A DNA stretch of 26,128 bases from CAZAYB01 sp964489215 (GTDB taxonomy: Bacteria > Planctomycetota > Phycisphaerae > Sedimentisphaerales > Anaerohalosphaeraceae), in assembly GCA_964489215.1 (NCBI GenBank), contig CAZAYB010000015.1:1-26128 (forward strand). The letters are read 5' to 3'. Made by a program: the position numbers and the translations under genes. Each line of letters starts with the position of its first letter. The stretch's first letter is position 1. Of this stretch, positions 1 through 6,252 are shown one piece after another. Under the pieces are notes generated by a model. The model was not told the origin of the DNA. It saw only the letters and a list, made by a program, of their open reading frames with translations, and searched no databases.

Positions 1-67
1 ACAAAAGCAGTGCAATAATTGATATTACAACAAGCAGCTCAATGAGTGTAAAACCTTTTTTATTCAT
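1..67 (-). CDS. Type IV prepilin-like protein, N-terminal fragment (cut by window start)
   Basis: The minus strand from 67 reads a start followed by MNKKGFTLIELLVVISIIAL, the classic prepilin N-terminal cleavage/methylation motif: GFTLIE with Glu at +5 after the Gly, then a hydrophobic helix. A GGAG Shine-Dalgarno sits at 77-74, six bases before the ATG. Only 22 residues are visible. In Planctomycetota, such proteins are usually type II secretion/pseudopilin-like proteins of the DUF1559 or related kind, processed by a prepilin peptidase (family knowledge). The gene starts 28 bases downstream of the LacI-family stop, so the two probably share a transcript. The body of the protein is outside the window, so no function beyond pseudopilin-like can be assigned. 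Confidence 0.85.
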   Translation of the reverse strand, partial: MNKKGFTLIELLVVISIIALLL

Positions 68-95
68 CGCATTCTCCAAAATAAAGGAACAAAGC

Positions 96-1148
96 TTAGG
101 CCGTCCTGCGAATAATCAGATCGTTACAATAAAGCCTCTTTCTAATCGGTTCATTTCCGGGATTTCTGATAAGTTCCATAAGTATTTCTGCGGCCTCTCT
201 GCCGATATCCTCGAGAGGCTCACGCATTGTTGTTATGCCGCAGGTTCGGGTGATTCTCAAATCTCCCATTCCAATTACTGAGACATCATCAGGGACGCTG
301 ATTTCTCGCTCCAGAAGCAGCTCCATCAAAAGTGCCGCAAAAGAATCATTTATAGCAAATATTGCATCTGGTTTATCCGGCCCGTTATTAAAAAGGGGGT
401 CAAGTAAGTCAGAAGTTATCGACTTGTCAAGTTCATGCCAGACCACCCAGTCATCTCGAATTTCAAGTCCCGCTTCATTCATAACTTCTTTATAAGCCTC
501 AAAACGAATATTATCTGAATTAACTCCGTGGCGCCCGCCAACAAAAGCAATTTTCTTTCTGCCTGTATTGATCAAATGCTGCACGGCTTTTTTTGCGGCC
601 GGCCCGCAGTCCCATATTACATAACTGACATCTTCAAGGCCGCTAAGGTCGCTAAGCACAGAGCCGATAAAAACCATCGGCATTTTCCATTTACGCAAAA
701 GTTCATACCCTGATTTTGTATAAGGGCTTGGCTGAATAATAACTCCCTCATCACGCCTTTGAAGTATTGTTTGTATTTTGCGTTTCTCTGTTTCATTACT
801 TGTGCTGGCGTACATAGGAAGTCGCCCGTAAATAGCTATAGTCGCAAGATACCCCCACCTTTCAAGAACACCCTCAATAGAGTTTTCGATCCGTTCTGCC
901 CAATCAAGATGCAGGCCGTTAAAAAGAACGCTCACTGCGCCCGTTTTTCTGCTCTGTAAATTTCTTGCCCAAAGGTTGGGGACATAGCCAAGTTTATCCG
1001 CTGCTTTTTTTACTTTCATTGCCGTGGACTCGGCAACTTTGCGTTTTTCAGCCTGACCGCTTAAAACGTTAGAAACGGTCTGATGGGAAATGCCGAGATG
1101 TTTGGCAATTGTAGTAATTGTAACTTTTTGGGGCTGCTTAACTGGCAT
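96..1148 (-). CDS. LacI/GalR-family transcriptional regulator
   Basis: This 350-residue protein has the standard LacI-family layout. An N-terminal helix-turn-helix (about residues 9-30, TIAKHLGISHQTVSNVLSG) is followed by a hinge helix (about 52-66, PNLWARNLQSRKTG) and a periplasmic-binding-protein-like sensor domain to the end. The late motif VPDDVSVIGMGD is typical of the family. It is expected to bind operators as a dimer and respond to a sugar or a derivative; the ligand cannot be read from sequence. The ATG at 1148 has an AAGGAA-type Shine-Dalgarno about 7 bases upstream. Its promoter lies at 1184-1212 with an operator-like site just upstream, so autoregulation is likely. The opposite-facing locus from 1737 has a mirror-image promoter and is the probable target. 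Confidence 0.93.
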   Translation of the reverse strand: MPVKQPQKVTITTIAKHLGISHQTVSNVLSGQAEKRKVAESTAMKVKKAADKLGYVPNLWARNLQSRKTGAVSVLFNGLHLDWAERIENSIEGVLERWGYLATIAIYGRLPMYASTSNETEKRKIQTILQRRDEGVIIQPSPYTKSGYELLRKWKMPMVFIGSVLSDLSGLEDVSYVIWDCGPAAKKAVQHLINTGRKKIAFVGGRHGVNSDNIRFEAYKEVMNEAGLEIRDDWVVWHELDKSITSDLLDPLFNNGPDKPDAIFAINDSFAALLMELLLEREISVPDDVSVIGMGDLRITRTCGITTMREPLEDIGREAAEILMELIRNPGNEPIRKRLYCNDLIIRRTA

Positions 1149-1183
1149 AATAATATTCCTTAATTTTAAATATGCTAATCATA

Positions 1184-1212
1184 ATTATAATAACAGTTTT
1201 GAATATAATCAA
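1184..1212 (-). promoter_or_regulatory. Sigma70-type promoter of the LacI-family gene
   Basis: On the minus strand a -35 TTGATT (1212-1207) is followed by exactly 17 bases and a perfect -10 TATAAT (1189-1184). The start of transcription would be near 1177, about 29 bases before the ATG at 1148. The arrangement is a mirror image of the rightward promoter at 1549-1577, including an operator-like site and A/T tract just upstream of the -35. Confidence 0.75.
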
Positions 1213-1229
1213 GAAAAAAATAGAACGTT
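1209..1229 (+). repeat. Left arm of a ~22-bp inverted repeat (operator plus A-tract plus -35)
   Basis: The segment reads TCAAG, seven A, then TAGAACGTT. Its reverse complement recurs at 1531-1552 with one extra base in the A/T tract. The arms contain the operator-like core, the A/T tract and the first bases of each -35 box, and face outward. Confidence 0.85.
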
Positions 1230-1232
1230 TAT
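1221..1232. promoter_or_regulatory. LacI-family operator-like site O1
   Basis: The left half TAGAAC, with the central CG at 1226-1227, matches the A-CG-T core typical of LacI-family operators. The right half (GTTTAT) is degenerate. It lies about 14 bases upstream of the minus-strand -35. The assignment rests on the core and on symmetry with the three other sites. Confidence 0.5.
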
Positions 1233-1286
1233 GTATATATTATTTTATTGAAACACAAGTATATATTTAAGAATAACTTATATAAA

Positions 1287-1298
1287 TAGCACGTTCTT
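1287..1298. promoter_or_regulatory. LacI-family operator-like site O2
   Basis: TAGCACGTTCTT has its central CG at 1292-1293 and the pseudo-palindromic core AGCACGT(T)CT. It is centred 66 bases from O1. The flank ACTTATATAAATAGCACGT is closely matched, in inverted orientation, around site O3. Confidence 0.5.
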
Positions 1299-1462
1299 GC
1301 AAGGCAGCAGGTGTTAGTTGATTTTAAACAAAATATCCATAAACAGTTTACCGCAATAACTTTACATAATCTGGCTAATCGAAATAATTGGATATCCCAT
1401 CAAGCTGTTTGGTGGGCAGATGAAAAAATTAAACTATAATATTTAATAAAATGCGACTTCAA

Positions 1463-1474
1463 GAGCACGTGCTA
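1463..1474. promoter_or_regulatory. LacI-family operator-like site O3 (best palindrome)
   Basis: GAGCACGTGCTA contains the perfect 10-bp palindrome AGCACGTGCT (1464-1473), the best match here to a LacI-family operator. It is 65 bases from O4 and about 176 bases from O2. Confidence 0.6.
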
Positions 1475-1527
1475 TTCATGTAAGTCATTGTAATAAAAGG
1501 CTATATAAAAATTAGTTGTTTTTTTTT

Positions 1528-1539
1528 AATAACGTTCTA
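1528..1539. promoter_or_regulatory. LacI-family operator-like site O4
   Basis: AATAACGTTCTA has its central CG at 1533-1534 and a well-matching right half (GTTCTA). It lies about 15 bases upstream of the rightward -35, the same geometry as O1 relative to the leftward promoter. Confidence 0.5.
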
Positions 1540-1552
1540 TTTTTTTTCTTGA
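1531..1552 (-). repeat. Right arm of the ~22-bp inverted repeat
   Basis: AACGTTCTA, eight T, then CTTGA is the reverse complement of the arm at 1209-1229 apart from one extra T. Together the arms bracket about 300 bp of AT-rich sequence that holds the two inner operator-like sites. Confidence 0.85.
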
Positions 1553-1577
1553 ATTTATGCTTTGAGTAATCTATAAT
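1549..1577 (+). promoter_or_regulatory. Sigma70-type promoter of the rightward locus
   Basis: A -35 TTGAAT (1549-1554), a 17-base spacer and a perfect -10 TATAAT (1572-1577) predict a start near 1584. The resulting leader to the ATG at 1737 is about 150 bases and holds a short ORF. It is the only strong promoter seen ahead of the 1.7-8.3 kb gene group. Confidence 0.75.
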
Positions 1578-1632
1578 TAGAGTGTACTTAAATCCGACAA
1601 GATCAATTATTATCGGAAAGGAAGCAGGGCGA

Positions 1633-1740
1633 ATGGATGGAATACTTCAACAACAAGCTTTAACAAGACTTGTTATCATAAAAAGACCGCATTCTTTTAT
1701 TATTGTAAAATTATTTCAAACGTGGAGGTCCATGAAATGA
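1633..1740 (+). CDS. Small upstream ORF (35 aa), possibly a translationally coupled leader peptide
   Basis: An ATG at 1633 has an AAAGGA-like Shine-Dalgarno at 1617-1622 and opens a 35-codon frame (MDGILQQQALTRLVIIKRPH, then 15 further residues). Its TGA (1738-1740) overlaps the ATG of the next gene (1737-1739) as ATGA. The GGAGG of the main gene lies inside this ORF at 1724-1728. That geometry fits translational coupling. No family is recognised, the protein is short and basic, and it may be chance. Confidence 0.3.
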   Translation: MDGILQQQALTRLVIIKRPHSFIIVKLFQTWRSMK

Positions 1741-3170
1741 AAAAAATCTTTTTTTACACACTCGTTTTTGCCTTTCTCCTAAGTTCTAAAGCAGATGTAA
1801 AATACTGGGCGGGCAATTCAGGTGTTCCAGGCCCGGAGTGGAATGACCCGAACCATTGGACCCCAAAAGGTGTTCCGGCCAGCACTGATCATGTTATTGT
1901 AACTTCTACTGTACTGCCATCGCCTGTTATCAGCAATAACGTTGGAACCGTTGACATTCTGGCACCCGGATGGCACAATACGGGCAATATATCGAGCTTG
2001 ACAATAACAGACGGCGCATCGATCATAGCAAATACCCTTACAAGATTAGGTTACGAAATCGACTCACAGGGTGAAATAATCATGCAGGGCGGATACCACC
2101 TGTCCGGACGGTTGGAGTTAGGTTATAACGACACAAATTTAACAGCTGGCGGAAGTGGTTATGTCTTACTGACAGGAAACTCGGTGCTGCATCTTGTAGA
2201 TCTTGAATTTGGTCAGGAAAATTTATCCTACAACCCTTCCGATCCTGATTATGACGGAACCGGACTTCTTGAAATAAGGCAGCTTGCTCAATTGATAGTA
2301 AACGGGGACAAAACCGGAACCACAGGGGAGGGATCAGACTGGCTAAGCAGTGATTATATAATCGCTTATGACGACATTTGGCCGGTAAATATGGTCTATG
2401 ACCAAATAAATAACAGAACGGTTTTCTCTGTTGCGCCAGGCTTGGAAACAGGAGGTACAGTTTGGCAAGGCGATTGCACAGGTGACCAGACTGAATGGAT
2501 GGATCCAAATAACTGGAACCCCGGAGTACCAGCGAGCGGCAGCGGCGGTGTGGCTTTTATCAGGCCCAAAGCAAATATGCCGGTCATTGATTCGCCAATA
2601 ATTGAGACGGCCAATATAATAATTGCTGATCCCGACCAGGGTACTGCAGAGCTTACAGTAAATTCAGGCGCGGATATTTATGTTAACGGTTTCCTGCGGC
2701 TTGGACATGACATTGACAGCACTGGGGTCATACATATGAACGGTGGAGATTTAAAAACCGAGATTATGCAAGTAGGTTTTAACAGTATATCAGAAACAGC
2801 TTCCGGCAACGGACAGGTATATCTTGACGGCGGAACGCTTGAAGTGCTTGACTGGATGTCTTTCGGCGACAATAACCCGGACTTCGGTCAGCCCGGCTAT
2901 GATGGCACTGGCAACATTGACTTAACCGGAGGTGCCTTGGTTATAAACGGCGACCAGCGTATAAACATCGAAAACTGGTTTGAAACCGGTCAAATTTCTG
3001 CTTTTAACGGTACCGGATATATCAAATACGATTACGATATAACTAATCCCGGTAAAACTACCGTTACCGCCAGTCAATGCCCCACGATGGATTTTGACGG
3101 TGACTGCAAGGTTGACCTGAAAGATTTCGCCTTGTTTTCTGACAAGTGGTTAATTAGCACAAAACCCTAA
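1737..3170 (+). CDS. Secreted two-repeat beta-solenoid-like protein with C-terminal dockerin-like motif
   Basis: I start this 477-residue protein at the ATG at 1737, with GGAGG eight bases upstream. A GTG at 1722 would add five residues and disrupt the signal peptide start. Residues 1-19 (MKKIFFYTLVFAFLLSSKA) are a signal peptide. Two homologous units follow (about 20-230 and 231-445). Each opens with a W-x-DPN-xW element and carries RLGxxxDSxGxxxxxGG, a GFN/GYN block and ending in IVNGD or INGD. The last ~30 residues hold a single dockerin/EF-hand-like loop, DFDGDCKVD, and a KDFALFSDKWL helix. The function is unknown; an extracellular structural or binding role is inferred. The next two genes are paralogues. 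Confidence 0.85.
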   Translation: MKKIFFYTLVFAFLLSSKADVKYWAGNSGVPGPEWNDPNHWTPKGVPASTDHVIVTSTVLPSPVISNNVGTVDILAPGWHNTGNISSLTITDGASIIANTLTRLGYEIDSQGEIIMQGGYHLSGRLELGYNDTNLTAGGSGYVLLTGNSVLHLVDLEFGQENLSYNPSDPDYDGTGLLEIRQLAQLIVNGDKTGTTGEGSDWLSSDYIIAYDDIWPVNMVYDQINNRTVFSVAPGLETGGTVWQGDCTGDQTEWMDPNNWNPGVPASGSGGVAFIRPKANMPVIDSPIIETANIIIADPDQGTAELTVNSGADIYVNGFLRLGHDIDSTGVIHMNGGDLKTEIMQVGFNSISETASGNGQVYLDGGTLEVLDWMSFGDNNPDFGQPGYDGTGNIDLTGGALVINGDQRINIENWFETGQISAFNGTGYIKYDYDITNPGKTTVTASQCPTMDFDGDCKVDLKDFALFSDKWLISTKP

Positions 3171-3227
3171 AAGAGCCTAAGTTTGATACAAATGAGTTAA
3201 ATTCGTTTAAGTCAGGGAGAATATAAA

Positions 3228-4112
3228 ATGAACTTTAAAATGATCGCACTGCTGCTTATAGTAGTAACTTTTTCATGCGTTTCATCTGCTGCAGAGATTA
3301 GATGGGCAGCTGATAATATGCCTGACTTTTTCCCAACAGCCAAACCGGACGGTATTAACTGGGAACTGGCAGATAACTGGTTCAACGTGAATAATGTCTT
3401 AGCAGAAACACCGCCTTACTGGACCGTCCCGACGGTCGCGGACTCAGTTTATATTGACTCACAAGCAAACCCCGGAGTCTTCAACGAAACAATGCCAATA
3501 TTAAGCAGTGTAGTTGATAATATTTCCAAATTGCACCTTGGTCATAATTTTGCGGGCCAGTCTTCTTTGGACCTTTTACCAGTGCCAGGAGCTTACCTGG
3601 TCATTACAGAAACAAGACTCGGACATTATATTGATTCTGTCGGAACATTGAACCTGCAAGGCGGAACTTTAGTGACCAATTTAATGCAGGTGGGATTCAA
3701 CAGCTCAGCTGATAATGCGGGCGGAAGCGGGGTTATTAACATGTCCGGAAACTGTGTACTTCACACGGCAAATCTCGAATTTGGGCAGCAAAATCCTGAT
3801 TATGACCCTTTAGACCCTGATTTAAATGGGACAGGCCTTATTACTATGACCGAAAATGCCAGATTGATTGTCAATGGTGACCAGACAGTATTTTTTAACG
3901 ACGCAATAAATGACGGCCTGATACAAACTGTTCACCCCTGTGAAACTCTTGTATTGGTGTCTAACTATGACACAGAAGGAGCCCTGGTATCAACAGAAAT
4001 AAATGTATTAAAAGCTTCAGCTTATTCCGATATGGATTTCAACTATGACTGTATTGTAGATGAAAATGATTTTGTTGAATTTGTCGAGCAGTGGCTTGAC
4101 GATAAAAATTAG
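3228..4112 (+). CDS. Secreted single-repeat paralogue with dockerin-like C-terminus
   Basis: This 294-residue protein has a signal peptide (MNFKMIALLLIVVTFSCVSS, then AAE) and a single copy of the unit seen twice in the preceding gene: RLGHYIDSVGTLNLQGG, MQVGFNSSADNAGGSG and LIVNGDQ. The C-terminus has one calcium-loop-like segment, DFNYDCIVD, followed by ENDFVEFVEQWL, matching the end of the 1737 gene. It sits 57 bases after that gene on the same strand, with no terminator between, so co-transcription is likely. Its mature N-terminus (AEIRWA) is nearly identical to that of the next gene, so those two are the closer pair. The molecular function is unknown. Confidence 0.85.
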   Translation: MNFKMIALLLIVVTFSCVSSAAEIRWAADNMPDFFPTAKPDGINWELADNWFNVNNVLAETPPYWTVPTVADSVYIDSQANPGVFNETMPILSSVVDNISKLHLGHNFAGQSSLDLLPVPGAYLVITETRLGHYIDSVGTLNLQGGTLVTNLMQVGFNSSADNAGGSGVINMSGNCVLHTANLEFGQQNPDYDPLDPDLNGTGLITMTENARLIVNGDQTVFFNDAINDGLIQTVHPCETLVLVSNYDTEGALVSTEINVLKASAYSDMDFNYDCIVDENDFVEFVEQWLDDKN

Positions 4113-4141
4113 GCAACATTAGATATTATCTAAAATGTAAA

Positions 4142-4165
4142 CCAACCTATGTCAGTGTCGGTTGG
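4142..4165 (+). other. Intercistronic hairpin
   Basis: CCAACC (4142-4147) pairs with GGTTGG (4160-4165) across a 12-base loop. No T-run follows, so this is not a convincing terminator. It may be an mRNA-processing or stability element between the second and third paralogue. Confidence 0.3.
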
Positions 4166-4221
4166 GCAGCTTAGATGTTTGTAAAATTAAATGTAAATTA
4201 TTGTTTTTGGAGGTAGGAAAA

Positions 4222-5055
4222 ATGAAGAAAATCCTGGTTATTTCACTTTTAATGTTACTAATTAGTAGTATTGGTTTCAGTGCAGAAATAAGATGGGCAA
4301 GTACAAATCTGGGTGCTTATGGCGCATCTCCGGACGGCACTACATGGAGCCTTGCCGACAACTGGTTAAATTTAACAATTTTTGAAGCAGGAACGCCACC
4401 GTTCTGGACAGTGCCGGCAGCACTTGATCTTGTTGTTGTTGATATTGAGCCTATTACAGGGTTCCCTAATACCACAATGCCTATGTTGAATGTAAATGCA
4501 GGGCAGGTAAGTATATTAGATTTCGGACGTTATACTGCCGGAGCATCTTCTCTTTCGCTTGGAAACGGCGCATATTTAAACCCGACTAATTTTACCAGAC
4601 TTGGCTATATAGTTGATTCTGTGGGAACACTTAATCTCAGCGGTAATTCTATGATGGTCTCAAACGCAATGTATATCGGTTTTAACGTTGCAGCGGAAAA
4701 CGCAGGTGGAAGCGGTGTTATCAATATGTCAGACGACTCGATACTGCATATGGGAGCGGTTGGATTCGGTCAGGCTATGGCTGACTACGCCGTAAATACC
4801 GCTTATGACGGAACCGGTCATGTAACTCTCGCGGACAACGCAAGATTTATTGTTAACGGCGACCAGACAACTCTGTTTACAACGGCACTGAATAACAATT
4901 GGATCGAGCCGGCCAATCCGTCCGACATACTTGATATTGTTTACAATTATGACGGCGGAGGAAATATTACTTCGACAGAAATCAATGTCATCCCTGAACC
5001 GGCCACACTGATAATTCTCGGAATTGGCGGATTACTCCTCAGACGCCGTAGATAA
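4222..5055 (+). CDS. Secreted single-repeat paralogue with PEP-CTERM sorting signal
   Basis: The start is the ATG at 4222, with GGAGG at 4209-4213 (eight bases upstream); a longer in-frame TTG at 4162 lacks such a site. The 277-residue protein has a signal peptide (MKKILVISLLMLLISSIGFS, then AEIRWAS) and the same unit as its neighbours: RLGYIVDSVGTLNLSGN, YIGFNVAAENAGGSG and FIVNGDQ. It ends with IPEPATLIILGIGGLLLRRR, a textbook PEP-CTERM: a VPEP-type motif, hydrophobic helix and arginine cluster. PEP-CTERM proteins are processed by exosortase at the cytoplasmic membrane (family knowledge). It shares its body with the dockerin-ended paralogues but has a different C-terminal destination. Confidence 0.9.
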   Translation: MKKILVISLLMLLISSIGFSAEIRWASTNLGAYGASPDGTTWSLADNWLNLTIFEAGTPPFWTVPAALDLVVVDIEPITGFPNTTMPMLNVNAGQVSILDFGRYTAGASSLSLGNGAYLNPTNFTRLGYIVDSVGTLNLSGNSMMVSNAMYIGFNVAAENAGGSGVINMSDDSILHMGAVGFGQAMADYAVNTAYDGTGHVTLADNARFIVNGDQTTLFTTALNNNWIEPANPSDILDIVYNYDGGGNITSTEINVIPEPATLIILGIGGLLLRRRR

Positions 5056-5085
5056 GATTATGACAAATTGAGTTGGTTGATAGTC

Positions 5086-5125
5086 AAAGGCGTTGCCGGC
5101 AATTCCGACAGCGCCTTTATTTTAT
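5086..5125 (+). terminator. Probable rho-independent terminator after the paralogue trio
   Basis: AAAGGCG (5086-5092) pairs with CGCCTTT (5112-5118), with an inner TTGCCGGCAA palindrome, and is followed by ATTTTATT. The T-run is imperfect, so partial readthrough into the UroD-like gene is plausible. Confidence 0.55.
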
Positions 5126-5147
5126 TAAATAACATGAAGAAATTATT

Positions 5148-6224
5148 ATGAATTCACGCCAAAGAGTCTTATCGATACTGAACAATGAAAAACCCGACAG
5201 ATTGCCGGTTGATATCTGGTATACCGATGAGGTAGGGGCCGATCTTAAAAAGCACTTCGGTGTTACTGATGAAATCGAACTGTATAAAGAAATGAAAGTT
5301 GATAAGATTGTCTGGGTATTCCCGGAGTACACAAATCCTTCGGACGGAACTGCGTCGGGTTCACAAGTCGGAGCCCAATCAAGCACAACAAGAACTGTCT
5401 GGGGGGTACCGCTCAAAACAATTCGGTCCGGAAAGGCACAATACCAGGAATTCGGCGAAGCGCCTTTGAAAAATTATAATACAGTTCAATCGCTCAAAGA
5501 TTATCCATTTTGGCCCGCTCCGGAAAACTTTGAATATGAACATGCAAAACAAATAGCTCAAAAGGTATCAGACGAATATGTTACTCTTGGTCCATGGGTA
5601 TCCTTTTTCGAGGTTTACTGTCAAATGAGAGGGCTTGAACAGTCACTTATGGACCTTATAACACAAGAGGATTTCGCTAATAATCTTCTTGATATAATAG
5701 AGTACCGCCAGACAAAAATGATAAAAAACTATTTGGACATACTCGGCCAAAATATTGATATGGTTTTTATCAGCGATGATATGGGCATGCAGCAAAGTCT
5801 GCTCTTGGCTCCTGAGATATGGCAAAAGTTTTTCAAGGGCCGAATGACCAGATGGTGCAATCTAATACACTCATACGGGAAAAAAGTTTTTTACCATTCA
5901 GATGGGGCCGTTGAGCCTCTCATACCCGAACTTATAGAAACGGGAATTGATGTCCTGAATCCTATCCAGCACGTTTGCAAAGGAATGGATACCTCAAGGC
6001 TTAAGAAACATTACGGAAAAAAAATAATCTTTCACGGTGGAATTGACAATCAGTCGGTATTGCCATTCGCAAGACCCGGGCAGGTAAAAGCCGAAACAAA
6101 TAGATGTATTGAAACACTTGGCGCTGACGGAAAAGGATATATTGTATGCAGCTGCCACAATATTCAGGCAGGTACTCCTGTTGAAAATATAGTTGCTATG
6201 GTAGAAGCCGTTGTCAATTATTAA
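5148..6224 (+). CDS. Uroporphyrinogen decarboxylase (URO-D)/MtaA-like superfamily protein
   Basis: This 358-residue protein has the URO-D-family N-terminus (SRQRVLSILNNEKPDRLPVD) and C-terminal half (YHSDGAVEPLIPELIETGID, FHGGIDNQ, CSCHNIQAGTPVENI). It lacks the RQAGRYLPEY-type segment of true HemE, so it is not expected to make coproporphyrinogen. In MtaA-type methyltransferases an H-x-C pair and a later Cys bind zinc. Here the equivalents are H250-x-D252 with C334 and C336, so metal binding is possible but altered. Such paralogues often act in corrinoid-dependent methyl transfer or in uncharacterised sugar-linked loci. The gene is 28 bases upstream of the glycosidase gene, which suggests linked expression. 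The substrate is unknown. Confidence 0.8.
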   Translation: MNSRQRVLSILNNEKPDRLPVDIWYTDEVGADLKKHFGVTDEIELYKEMKVDKIVWVFPEYTNPSDGTASGSQVGAQSSTTRTVWGVPLKTIRSGKAQYQEFGEAPLKNYNTVQSLKDYPFWPAPENFEYEHAKQIAQKVSDEYVTLGPWVSFFEVYCQMRGLEQSLMDLITQEDFANNLLDIIEYRQTKMIKNYLDILGQNIDMVFISDDMGMQQSLLLAPEIWQKFFKGRMTRWCNLIHSYGKKVFYHSDGAVEPLIPELIETGIDVLNPIQHVCKGMDTSRLKKHYGKKIIFHGGIDNQSVLPFARPGQVKAETNRCIETLGADGKGYIVCSCHNIQAGTPVENIVAMVEAVVNY

Positions 6225-6252
6225 TACACTGATTCATTTATAAGGTTGTTTT

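Noticed and set aside
1311..1439. 42-codon ORF from GTG in the middle of the control region
   Set aside because: It has a weak ribosome site and no recognisable family, and lies between the inner operator-like sites. Likely chance in AT-rich sequence.
2080..2614. Two minus-strand ORFs inside the first paralogue
   Set aside because: They are antisense shadows of a well-supported secreted protein.
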